Source of the DNA: Paraburkholderia largidicola
GTDB lineage: Bacteria; Pseudomonadota; Gammaproteobacteria; Burkholderiales; Burkholderiaceae
Assembly (NCBI RefSeq): GCF_013426895.1
Contig: NZ_AP023175.1
Location: 558,001-622,000 of the forward strand
Length of the DNA stretch: 64,000 bases
Reading direction: 5' to 3'
The notes under the pieces are model-generated. The model was given only the letters and a program-made list of their open reading frames with translations. It had not been told where the DNA came from and searched no databases. This document shows, piece after piece, positions 17,902 to 26,134 of the stretch; the stretch's first letter is position 1; every line of letters begins with the position of its first letter. The translations under genes and the position numbers were made by a program.

Positions 17902-18654
17902 ATGGAAACGAAAGTCTTTCTGGCAGGCGCGGCGGGCGCGATCGGCAGCGCGCTGGTGCCGCTGCTGGTCGAGGCAGGATTCACTGTCTATGGCAGCACG
18001 CGCCGCGCCGAGCGCGCGCCGCAAATCGAACAGGCGGGTGCCACGCCCGTGATCGTCGACGTGTTCGACGCGCGCGCGCTGACGGAAGCGCTGCGACGCA
18101 TCGAACCCGCCTGCGTGATCCATCAGCTGACCGACCTGCCCCCTGCGCTCGATCCCGCGAAAATGCCGCAAGCCGTGGCGGCCAATGCGCGCATTCGCGA
18201 CGAAGGCACGCGCAATCTGATCGCCGCAGCGCGCGTAGCGGGCAGCAAGCGCTTCGTCGCGCAAAGCATCGCGTGGGCGTATCGCGAAGGAGCACAACCG
18301 TACGACGAAACCCAGCCGCTCGATACGGAAGCCGAAGGCAATCGTCTCGTCACGGTGCGCGGCGTCGTGTCGCTCGAAACGCAGGTTCTGAGGGCGCCGC
18401 TGATCGGCACGGTGTTGCGGTACGGCCAACTGTACGGCCCCGGCACGGGCGCCGACCACGCGACAGGCGCAAGCCCCGTTCATGTCGATGCGGCCGCGCA
18501 CGCCGCCGTGCTCGCGTTGCGGCACGCGCGGGCCGGCGTGTTCAATATCGCCGAAGACAATCCCGTCGTATCGACCGAAAAGGCGAAACGCCAGCTCGGC
18601 TGGGCGGCGGACTGGCGGCGCAGCACGGCGAACGCGCAGGACGCGGCGCAATGA
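17902..18654 (+). CDS. NAD-dependent epimerase/dehydratase family protein
   Basis: 250-residue extended short-chain dehydrogenase with the NAD(P)-binding motif VFLAGAAGAIGSALVPLL at the N-terminus. The usual catalytic YxxxK is not evident; the expected region reads VAQSIAWAYREGAQPYDETQP, so it may be an atypical reductase or a binding protein. The substrate-binding half ends HAGVFNIAEDNPVVS followed by LGWAADWRR, as in many NAD-dependent epimerases. The ATG at 17902 follows GGAGATCATCGG. Its stop overlaps the start of the cupin gene (ATGA), so the two are translationally coupled. The substrate is unknown. Confidence 0.82.
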   Translation: METKVFLAGAAGAIGSALVPLLVEAGFTVYGSTRRAERAPQIEQAGATPVIVDVFDARALTEALRRIEPACVIHQLTDLPPALDPAKMPQAVAANARIRDEGTRNLIAAARVAGSKRFVAQSIAWAYREGAQPYDETQPLDTEAEGNRLVTVRGVVSLETQVLRAPLIGTVLRYGQLYGPGTGADHATGASPVHVDAAAHAAVLALRHARAGVFNIAEDNPVVSTEKAKRQLGWAADWRRSTANAQDAAQ

Positions 18655-19169
18655 ACGCCGCCCATCTGTTCGCGAGCGCGAACGCGCGGCATGCGCGCAC
18701 GTTCGCTACGCTCGCAGTCCTTGCGCTCGCCCCGCTCGCCGTGCTGCCGACGCGCCCCGCCATCCAATGGCTCGACGCGCTGTGCAGCGCGCCGCTGCTC
18801 AGCGATGCCTCGTCGTCATCCGGTGCAGCCGCCCAGCGCCCAGCTTCCACCTCGCGCGTGCTGTCCTGCGAGCCGCTCGCGAACGTGCCGGGCAAGTCCG
18901 TGACGACGGTCGTCGTCGACTTTCCGCCGCGCGCCTACACGGGCGCGCACCGGCATCCGGGCTCGGTGACGGCCTACGTCATCTCCGGCACGCTGCGTTC
19001 ACGGCTGGACAGCGGTCCGGCTGTCGACTATCGCAGCGGCCAGACATGGTTCGAACCGCCCGGCACGCTGCACGACTTCGTCGAGAACCTCGACCCCACG
19101 CAGCCCGCGAAACTGCTCGCCGTGTTCGTCACGGATTCGAACTGCGGCCCACTCGTGCTGCCGCCGTGA
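18651..19169 (+). CDS. cupin-domain exported protein
   Basis: 172 residues. A hydrophobic N-terminal segment (TFATLAVLALAPLAVLPT) suggests export or a membrane anchor. The rest is one cupin_2 barrel with metal ligands in GAHRHPGSVTAYVISG (motif 1, HxH and downstream Glu replaced by the V/T-rich strand) and LHDFVENLD (motif 2 His). It overlaps the upstream epimerase by 4 nt. Cupins of this type (RmlC-like, VVVDFPPxAYTGAHRHPG) are common in Burkholderia next to dehydrogenases. The role is unknown. Confidence 0.82.
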   Translation: MNAAHLFASANARHARTFATLAVLALAPLAVLPTRPAIQWLDALCSAPLLSDASSSSGAAAQRPASTSRVLSCEPLANVPGKSVTTVVVDFPPRAYTGAHRHPGSVTAYVISGTLRSRLDSGPAVDYRSGQTWFEPPGTLHDFVENLDPTQPAKLLAVFVTDSNCGPLVLPP

Positions 19170-19179
19170 TCGACAGATA

Positions 19180-20694
19180 TCAGGTCTGGTAGAGCATCTT
19201 CTGCAGAACGCGCGCGAGCGTCCTGGCACCCGCGTCGATCTCGTCCACGCCGACGCCCGCAAAGCCCAGCACCAGGCCAGCGGGCGCCGCGCGCTGCACG
19301 GCGTACGACGACAACGGCCGCGTCTCGATGCCCGCTTCGGCGGCAAGGCGCGCGGCCAGCGCATCGTCGGCGCCCGCGGGCAGAAACGCGGGCGCATCCA
19401 GCCCGGCGACGATCGGCGGCAACGCGAGCAGGCCCGCCCAATGACGGCGCGCCGCTTCACGCAGCGCCTCGGCGCGTTCGCCATACAGCTCGCGCATGCG
19501 CCGCACGTGACGGCCCGCATGGCCTTCGGCAATGAACGCGTGCAGCGTCGCCTGCTGATCGAGCGGTACGTGCCGGCCCGTCAGCGACCACGCGGCGACG
19601 AACGGATCGACGAGTCGCTCCGGCAACACCGCATACGCGATGCGCAGCGCGGGAAACAGCAGCTTGCTGAAGGTGCCGCAATAGATCACGTGGCCCGCGC
19701 TGTCGAGACTCTTCAGCGCAGCGAGCGGCCTGCCTTCGAAGCGGTACTCGCTGTCGTAGTCGTCTTCGATCACCAGCGCGCCGCGCGCGTGCGCCCAGTC
19801 CAGCAACGCGAGCCGTCGCTCGAGCGACAGCGCGGGACCGAGCGGTGCCTGCCGCCCGGCTGTCACGTACGCGAGCCGCGCATCGGGCGCGAGCGCGCGG
19901 CCCGCGGCGACGTCGATGCCATTGGTATCGACGGGCACGGCGGCGATGCGCGCGCCCGCCGCTTCGAGCACGAGCCGCGCGCCCTGATAGCCGGGGTCTT
20001 CCATCCACGCGGCGTCGCCGGGGTCGAGCCACAGACGCGCGGCCAGATCGATCACCTGCTGCGCGCTGCCGACGATCGCAACATGATCCGCCGTGCAGGC
20101 GATGCCGCGCGTCACGCGCACATGCTCCGCGATCGCTTCTCGCAACGGACGGTAGCCCTGCGCTTCGCCGTCGGCGAGCATCGAACGGTTCGACAGCCGC
20201 GAGCGGCGCGCCGCGACGCGCGCCCACAACGCGAACGGAAAGAACTGCAAGTCGGGCTGGCTCGGACGAAACGCGCGCGACGGAAACGAACGGCCTTCGA
20301 CGGCGAACGAGCTGCGCGCCAGCAGACGGCCGCGCGCGGACAGTGCGATGCCTTGCTTGCCACGCGGCTCCGCTTTTTTACGCACGTGCCGCGCCGCGTC
20401 GGACGCTGGCGCGGATTCGAAGCGCCCGTCCGGCAATTCGCTCGCAACGAAACTGCCGCGCCCGACCGCGCCAGATAGATAGCCTTCCGCCGCCAGTTGC
20501 GCGAACACGCCCAGCACCGTGCCGCGCGACACGCCATGACGCGCGGCGAGATCGCGCGTGGCGGGCAGGCGCGCGCCCGGGCCGAGCCGCCCTTCGAGAA
20601 TGGCCGCGCGCAGTTCGCCGTAGAGCCAGCGCTGGAGCGGCACCCCGTCAGGCCGCGCGTTCAATGCGAGGTCGATTTCCGTTGCGCGGCGCAT
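19180..20694 (-). CDS. MocR/PdxR-type GntR regulator with aminotransferase domain
   Basis: 504 residues. The N-terminal GntR winged helix (LYGELRAAILEGRLGPGARLPATRDLAARHGVSRGTV, residues about 25-70) is joined by a basic linker to a fold-type I aminotransferase domain. The PLP-binding lysine lies in YCGTFSKLLFPALRIAY, and VIEDDYDSEYRFEG is the conserved PLP-Asp region. MocR proteins use PLP or an amino-acid adduct as effector. The ATG at 20694 is selected because the family begins just before the winged helix; the open frame further upstream is spurious. Divergence from the permease gene at 20932 suggests control of that promoter region. The convergent cupin gene ends 10 nt away. Confidence 0.9.
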   Translation of the reverse strand: MRRATEIDLALNARPDGVPLQRWLYGELRAAILEGRLGPGARLPATRDLAARHGVSRGTVLGVFAQLAAEGYLSGAVGRGSFVASELPDGRFESAPASDAARHVRKKAEPRGKQGIALSARGRLLARSSFAVEGRSFPSRAFRPSQPDLQFFPFALWARVAARRSRLSNRSMLADGEAQGYRPLREAIAEHVRVTRGIACTADHVAIVGSAQQVIDLAARLWLDPGDAAWMEDPGYQGARLVLEAAGARIAAVPVDTNGIDVAAGRALAPDARLAYVTAGRQAPLGPALSLERRLALLDWAHARGALVIEDDYDSEYRFEGRPLAALKSLDSAGHVIYCGTFSKLLFPALRIAYAVLPERLVDPFVAAWSLTGRHVPLDQQATLHAFIAEGHAGRHVRRMRELYGERAEALREAARRHWAGLLALPPIVAGLDAPAFLPAGADDALAARLAAEAGIETRPLSSYAVQRAAPAGLVLGFAGVGVDEIDAGARTLARVLQKMLYQT

Positions 20695-20931
20695 GTCCTC
20701 ACCCTGTAATTGGATCAACGCCCGAAAGAACAATGAACAATTCAACCAGGCCAATTTCAGGATTATGCCTGCCGCGCCGCCTCCCGCCTTCACACAAATC
20801 CGCGCGATGCAGTTGATACACTGAACCGAACGGTTTGAACGTGACGCTCCCGCTCGTTTTACGGTCGGGTCTGCGTCTTGCTTACAATAGCTGCCCCTTG
20901 TATCGATCGCACGGCCAACACCGGCATAACC

Positions 20932-22833
20932 ATGAAAGTTCCGCTCACCCCGCACCGCCCTTCGGCCAACCGCGTCTACCCGCCGGGAACGCCGGGGGTA
21001 CACGGCCTGACATCGGTGATTACATTCGTCGTGGTGGTCAGCGGCTTGTACTTCGCGCGCGAGGTGCTGATCCCGATCACGCTCGCCGTGCTGCTGAGTT
21101 TCCTGCTCGCACCGCTCGTCAGCCTGTTGCGGCGTCTTCACTTCGGCCAGTTGCCGTCGATCTTCGTCGCGGTGCTGCTTGCCGTCGTCACGCTGCTCGC
21201 CGTCAGCACGCTGATCGGCGCGCAGATCGCGCAACTCGCCGGTTCGCTGCCGCAGTACCAGGCGGCTATCGAGCGCAAGGTCGAGACCGTGCAGGAGAAA
21301 ACGGTCGGTCGCGCCGATGCGCTGCTGTCGCGCGCCGCGAGTGCGCTGGCACGCGTCGCGCCCGATCGCCCCGCCGTGCCTCACGAAGCGGGCCGCTCGC
21401 AGAAGCCGACTGTATCGGCGCCATTGCCCGTCGAAGTGCACGAGCCCATTCCGTCGCCGCTGCAACTTGCGCAGCGCGTGTTCTCGCCTGTGGTCGGGCC
21501 GCTCGAAACAATGTTCATCGTGCTCGTCGTGACGATCTTCATCCTGCTGCAGCGCGAGGACCTGCGCGACCGGCTGATACGCCTGTTCGGCGCGCGTGAC
21601 CTGCATCGCACGACTACCGCGATCAACGATGCGGCGAGCCGCCTGTCGCGCTACTTCGTCGCGCAGCTCGGCGTGAACCTCGGCGCGGGCGCGACGATCG
21701 CGATCGGCCTCGCGATCATCGGCGTGCCGGGCGCGCTCCTGTTCGGCGTGCTGACCGCGCTGCTGCGCTTCGTGCCGTACATCGGCACGTGGATCGCGGC
21801 GCTGCTCGCGGTGATTCTCGCGGCCGCGATCCAGCCGCAATGGACGATGGCCGTGTGGACGATCGTGCTGTTCGTGACGATCGACGTCGTCGCGGGCCAG
21901 GTGGTCGAGCCGCTGTTGTATGGGCATAGTTCAGGGCTGTCGCCGCTCGCCGTGGTGGTCGCGGCGATTTTCTGGAGCTGGCTGTGGGGGCCCATCGGTC
22001 TCGTGCTGTCGACGCCGCTCACGCTGTGCCTCGTCACGCTCGGCCGTTACGCGGAGCGCCTGAAGTTCCTGACGGTGCTGCTCGGCGATCAGCCAGCGCT
22101 CACGCCTGCGCAGAACTTCTATCAGCGCCTGCTCGCCGACGATCCCCACGAGGCGATCGTGCAGGCCGACAAGTTCCTCAGGGAAATGGCACTCACCCGC
22201 TACTACGACGACGTCGCGCGCGAAGGCTTGCGGCTCGCACGTAACGACGCGCTGCGCGGCGTGTTCGCGCCCGAGCAGCTGGCGCGCATGAACGAGACCT
22301 TGCTCGATATCGTCGAGGACCTCGAGCAGTTCGACGGCATGCCCGAAGACAAGCCCGACCCGAACGCGCCCGACGCGCTGCCCGCCCTGCGGCCGGAAGA
22401 CGCCGCGCAGTTGCGCGTAGTGTGCGTGGCGGGCCGCGGCGCATTCGACGACGTGACGACGGCCATCGCCGTGCAGTTGCTGACGCGCCGCGGCTTCGCG
22501 CCCGTCACGGCGAACTACGCGCAATTCCGCCGTGGCCATACGGACACGCTCGGCATCGACGGCGCGGCCATCGTCTGCGTGGTGACGCTCGATGCCCCCG
22601 AAGCGCCGCCCTATCTGCGCAATCTGCTGCGGCGCATCCGCGAGCGGGCGCCGCGCGCGCAACTGATCGTCGGTATTGGCGGGCAATCGGAGCGCGTCGA
22701 TGAAGTCGGCGCACTGAGCGATACGCAAAACGCCAACGCGTTCAGCGATCTCGTCAATCAGTGCGTGCAGGCGGCCGCCGCAGCATCCGCACCGCCGCTC
22801 GTCGAGAAGGCGCCGCGCAGCGTCGACGCTTGA
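20932..22833 (+). CDS. AI-2E transporter (PerM/TqsA) family membrane protein
   Basis: 633 residues. The N-terminal ~400 residues have the multi-helix UPF0118/AI-2E exporter pattern: VITFVVVVSGLYFAREVLIPITLAVLLSFLL, then ETMFIVLVVTIFILLQREDLRDRLIRL, and the signature helices GLAIIGVPGALLFGVLTALLRFVPYIGTWIAA and EPLLYGHSSGLSPLAVVVAAIFWSWLWGPIGLVLSTPLTLCLV. The extra C-terminal ~250 residues are soluble and cytoplasmic, without a recognised domain, as in the longer proteobacterial forms. The ATG at 20932 is chosen for the position of the first helix. Substrates are unsettled in the family. It is divergent from the MocR gene, with a 237-bp shared promoter region. Confidence 0.88.
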   Translation: MKVPLTPHRPSANRVYPPGTPGVHGLTSVITFVVVVSGLYFAREVLIPITLAVLLSFLLAPLVSLLRRLHFGQLPSIFVAVLLAVVTLLAVSTLIGAQIAQLAGSLPQYQAAIERKVETVQEKTVGRADALLSRAASALARVAPDRPAVPHEAGRSQKPTVSAPLPVEVHEPIPSPLQLAQRVFSPVVGPLETMFIVLVVTIFILLQREDLRDRLIRLFGARDLHRTTTAINDAASRLSRYFVAQLGVNLGAGATIAIGLAIIGVPGALLFGVLTALLRFVPYIGTWIAALLAVILAAAIQPQWTMAVWTIVLFVTIDVVAGQVVEPLLYGHSSGLSPLAVVVAAIFWSWLWGPIGLVLSTPLTLCLVTLGRYAERLKFLTVLLGDQPALTPAQNFYQRLLADDPHEAIVQADKFLREMALTRYYDDVAREGLRLARNDALRGVFAPEQLARMNETLLDIVEDLEQFDGMPEDKPDPNAPDALPALRPEDAAQLRVVCVAGRGAFDDVTTAIAVQLLTRRGFAPVTANYAQFRRGHTDTLGIDGAAIVCVVTLDAPEAPPYLRNLLRRIRERAPRAQLIVGIGGQSERVDEVGALSDTQNANAFSDLVNQCVQAAAAASAPPLVEKAPRSVDA

Positions 22834-23023
22834 TCGCGGGCTCGGGCTCCTGCCTGCGAATACATCATGCACTTCATACGTTCAGCCGTACGCACGCGGC
22901 TGAGACGTCGTTTGTCTGCACCTTCGCGCAGCAAAGCGCTCACGCGGTGATAAGCTGAATGAAAGCGCGCGTCATGCGGTCCGCAAGCTGACGCGCGCTT
23001 CGTTCATCGCCGCCGGGAGGCTC

Positions 23024-24109
23024 ATGTCCGCGACCGCCCCGAAGTGCAGACAGCAAATCCGGCTGTGCACCGCGCACGACGGCGCGCGCATCGCGTACGC
23101 GACCTGCGGCAGCGGGCCGCCCATCGTCAAGGCCGCGAACTGGCTGAGCCATCTGGAGTTCGATCTCGCGAGCCCCGTCTGGAGCCACATGATCGCGGAG
23201 ATGTGCCGCGAGCACACGCTGATCCGCTACGATCAGCGCGGCTGCGGCCTGTCGGATCACGACGTCGCCGATATTTCATTCGATGCATGGAAGCAGGACC
23301 TGATCGCCGTCATCGACGCGAGCGGCGTCGACCGCTTTGCGCTGCTTGGCATTTCGCAAGGTGCGTCGATTGCGATCAGCTATGCCGTCGCGTTTCCGGA
23401 GCGCGTCTCGCATCTGATCCTGCATGGCGGCTACGCGCGCGGCCGGCTGGTCCGCTCGCGTACCGAGCAGGCGCGCGACGAAGCCGAAACCCTCGCCAAG
23501 CTCGCCGAGATCGGCTGGGGCCAACACAACCCCGCCTTCCGCCAGTTCTTCACGACGCAATTCATTCCCGGTGGCACGCCCGACCAGCACCGCTGGTTCA
23601 ACGAACTCGAACGCATTTCGACGACACCGCAGAACGCCGCGCGCATCATGCGTGTTTTCAACAACATCGACGTGGTCGATCTGCTGCCGCACGTGCAATG
23701 CCCGACGCTCGTGCTGCATGCGGTGCGCGACGCACGCGTGCCGTTCGAAGAAAGCCGGCTGCTCGCGAGCCTGATCCCCAATGCGCGCTTCGTGCCGCTC
23801 GAAAGCGAGAATCATCTGACGCTCGAATGCGAGAACGCCTGGCAGCGCTGGCACGACGAAGTGCGTGCCTTCCTGCCGCCCGCGAAGCACGCGGACCCCG
23901 TGTTCTCGTCGCTCACGCGACGCGAGCGCGAAATCGTGGAACTGATTGCGGGCGGCCGCGACAATGCGCAGATCGCCGCGCGGCTCGGTCTGTCGGAGAA
24001 GACCGTGCGCAATCACATCACGAGCATCTTCGCGAAGCTCGAAGTGGAGAGCCGCGCGCAGGCCATCGTGATGGCGCGCAAGGCGGGCTTCGACGCGCCC
24101 GCTGCCTGA
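23024..24109 (+). CDS. alpha/beta-hydrolase fused to LuxR-type DNA-binding domain
   Basis: 361 residues. Residues about 15-285 form an alpha/beta-hydrolase: the nucleophile elbow GISQGAS (Ser111), Asp236 in LHAVRDARVP and His264 in SENHLTLE make a complete Ser-Asp-His triad. After a short linker, residues 297-357 form a LuxR/GerE helix-turn-helix (LTRREREIVELIAGGRDNAQIAARLGLSEKTVRNHI). The enzyme domain may bind or hydrolyse an effector that controls DNA binding. The start has an excellent ribosome-binding site (GGGAGG). The ferritin-like gene follows on the same strand after 244 bp and is a possible target. Function is inferred from architecture only. Confidence 0.9.
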   Translation: MSATAPKCRQQIRLCTAHDGARIAYATCGSGPPIVKAANWLSHLEFDLASPVWSHMIAEMCREHTLIRYDQRGCGLSDHDVADISFDAWKQDLIAVIDASGVDRFALLGISQGASIAISYAVAFPERVSHLILHGGYARGRLVRSRTEQARDEAETLAKLAEIGWGQHNPAFRQFFTTQFIPGGTPDQHRWFNELERISTTPQNAARIMRVFNNIDVVDLLPHVQCPTLVLHAVRDARVPFEESRLLASLIPNARFVPLESENHLTLECENAWQRWHDEVRAFLPPAKHADPVFSSLTRREREIVELIAGGRDNAQIAARLGLSEKTVRNHITSIFAKLEVESRAQAIVMARKAGFDAPAA

Positions 24110-24353
24110 CTGTTACTTCGACGCGCTGCATGACGGGGCACATGTCCCGGCTTTTTCCGGCTTTGTTGCACTGCTCACCGCGAGTACCGGGACTCGCGTC
24201 TCATGTCCGATCAAATGCCGATGCGCAGAATGGGTATCAGCGTTTCGCCACGGCATACGACACACCACGGCGCAGCGCTTTGAGTCGGCGCCGTCTCTCT
24301 TCGTTCTTCTTTCGGCGCCACCCCACTGCAATCCGCCGAACTGGAGTTCTCAG
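24110..24353. other. intergenic region before ferritin-like gene
   Basis: 244 bp with no gene or convincing hairpin. It must contain the promoter of the gene at 24354 unless that gene is read from upstream. Confidence 0.5.
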
Positions 24354-25322
24354 ATGCAAGCTGTAGAGTATCAACTGCCTTCCCATCGCTACGCCAAATG
24401 CGTCGAAGTGTCCAAGCGAATCCGCTGGGATATCGACAACGACGTGATCCGCGGGCGCACGCTCGATATCGATCAGAAGTTTCTGCCCGACGGTCTGTCT
24501 CAGGTATATCGGCTGCCGTTTCTGAACGACGCCGAACGTCGCTTCTATTCGCAGGTTCAGGGTCGCACGTACGCGAACATGTTCAAGCTCGTAGAACGCT
24601 TCATCGGTGCAAAGATGCTCGAGCTAGGACGCGATCACGCGCTCGGCGACCAGATCGCGCTCGAAGCCGTCGTGCGTCTCACTGACGAAGAACTGAAGCA
24701 CCAGGAACTGTTCCGCCGTATCGAGTTGCTTGCGGGCGCGGACATGCCCGCGGGTTATCGCTTCCTGCCCGATGCCGACGACATCGCCATGTTCGTGCTG
24801 GGCAAATCGACGTGGGGCATTCTCGCGCTGACGTGCTTCATCGAAATCTTCTCGCAGGTGCACTACCGTCAGAGCATCGAAGCAGACGACACGCTTTCCC
24901 CGCTGTTCAAGGACGTGTTCATGTACCACTGGAAGGAAGAGTCGCAGCACGCGATCATCGACGAACTCGAATGGATGCGCGAGGACGCGAAGCTCGACAA
25001 GCCCGCGCGCGATGCCGCCGTCGACGATCTGATCGCGCTGGTGGCGGGCGTCGACAACGTGGTGCAGATGCAGGCGAAGGAAGATGCCATGTACTTCTGC
25101 CAGCATATGGGCCGCACGCTGCTGCATGCCGAATTCGCGGAGGTGCAGGCAGCGATGCTCGACGCGTACCGCTGGCAATACATCGTCTCCGGTGTCGAAG
25201 AGCAGCGTTTCCGCTCGCTGCTCCAGAGCGTGATCGACGAGGAACAGGGACAGCGCATTTTCACCGCGCTCACGCCGATCATGAAACCGACGCTGGATCG
25301 GCAGACGTTGCCGCTGGTCTGA
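24354..25322 (+). CDS. ferritin-like di-iron domain protein
   Basis: 322 residues, soluble and largely helical, with no named homologue that I can recall. Two ExxH motifs appear on separate helices (E113-LK-H116 in DEELKHQELF and E196-SQ-H199 in KEESQHAIIDE). Additional carboxylates lie on the other two helices (E81 in KLVERFIG, E164 in FIEIFSQVHY). This 4-helix E...ExxH...E...ExxH order is diagnostic of ferritin-like di-iron carboxylate proteins. The N-terminal 50 residues and C-terminal LTPIMKPTLDRQTLPLV are outside this core. It could be an oxygenase or an iron-binding protein. The gene is followed by a strong terminator, so it is a single-gene unit or the end of one with the hydrolase-LuxR gene. 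Confidence 0.75.
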   Translation: MQAVEYQLPSHRYAKCVEVSKRIRWDIDNDVIRGRTLDIDQKFLPDGLSQVYRLPFLNDAERRFYSQVQGRTYANMFKLVERFIGAKMLELGRDHALGDQIALEAVVRLTDEELKHQELFRRIELLAGADMPAGYRFLPDADDIAMFVLGKSTWGILALTCFIEIFSQVHYRQSIEADDTLSPLFKDVFMYHWKEESQHAIIDELEWMREDAKLDKPARDAAVDDLIALVAGVDNVVQMQAKEDAMYFCQHMGRTLLHAEFAEVQAAMLDAYRWQYIVSGVEEQRFRSLLQSVIDEEQGQRIFTALTPIMKPTLDRQTLPLV

Positions 25323-25352
25323 GCGATATTCACTGCACTACGCGTGACACGC

Positions 25353-25385
25353 AACGGCGGGCGCCTCAGGGCGCCCGCCGTTTTT
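25353..25385 (+). terminator. terminator after ferritin-like gene
   Basis: Perfect 13-bp stem (25353-25365 with 25370-25382), 4-nt loop, followed by a T-run. A canonical intrinsic terminator 30 nt after the stop codon. Confidence 0.93.
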
Positions 25386-25498
25386 CATCTGATGCTCTTG
25401 TGACGCCGAAGCCGATTTTCCCGCCCCCGCCGATATGCGACACTACGCACGCACACCCGTTGCAAGCAGAACCAACGCACCGTTAGCGCAGAGGGCGT

Positions 25499-26134
25499 AT
25501 GAAGGTTCCGTACCGATACCTGTCCGCGATGGTCATCAATGTCGCGCTGCCGTGGCTCGCGTACCGGCTTGCGCTGCCGCATTGGGGCACGACGGGCGCG
25601 CTCGCCGCATCGGCCGCGCCCCTGTTCGCGTGGATGGCATGGGACCTGTATCACTCGCGGCATTTCGATGCATTGAGCGCGCTCGTGCTGGCGGGCATCC
25701 TGCCGCTGCTCGCGTGGGCGCTGATCGACCGGGGCGAGCACCGGCGCGCGCTCGAAGACCCGATGGTGTCGGGTGTCATCGGCGTCACGTTTCTGCTGTC
25801 GCTGCTGCTGCGCAAGCCGATGGTCTACTACCTCGCGCGTTCGACGGTGTCGCGTGAATCGCTTGAAGACGTCGAGCAGTTCGAGCGCCACTATCGCGAG
25901 CGCCCCGCGCTCGTCGCGCAGATCCGCCGGATGACGGTGGTCTGGGGCATTGGTCTGACGGCCGAAAATGCCGCGCGTTACTGGGTCGTGACGAACCTGA
26001 GCGACGCGCAACTGGCATTGCATATTTCGACGGCGCTGCGCTGGGGCGTCTATGGCTCGCTGTCGCTATGGACCCTCTGGACGCGGCGCCGCCTCAAACG
26101 GATAGACGCTGAGAGAAAAATGGAGTCTGCATGA
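25499..26134 (+). CDS. VC0807-like multi-pass membrane protein
   Basis: 211 residues with several hydrophobic helices: MVINVALPWLAYRLALPHWG, ALAASAAPLFAWMAWDLY, ALSALVLAGILPLLAWALI, GVIGVTFLLSLLLRKPMVYYLA, and a C-terminal pair. The VC0807 family pattern (DxxDALS-like HFDALSALVLAGI and LRKPMVYYLAR) fits. Function is not established. The ATG at 25499 has GAGGG four nt upstream. The stop overlaps the amidohydrolase start by 4 nt, so the two are probably translated together, an unusual pairing of membrane protein and deaminase. Confidence 0.75.
   Translation: MKVPYRYLSAMVINVALPWLAYRLALPHWGTTGALAASAAPLFAWMAWDLYHSRHFDALSALVLAGILPLLAWALIDRGEHRRALEDPMVSGVIGVTFLLSLLLRKPMVYYLARSTVSRESLEDVEQFERHYRERPALVAQIRRMTVVWGIGLTAENAARYWVVTNLSDAQLALHISTALRWGVYGSLSLWTLWTRRRLKRIDAERKMESA

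Noticed and set aside
20695..21927. N-terminal extension of the MocR regulator to 915 residues
   Set aside because: The extension is antisense to the permease gene, lacks family similarity and would precede the winged-helix start at 20694.
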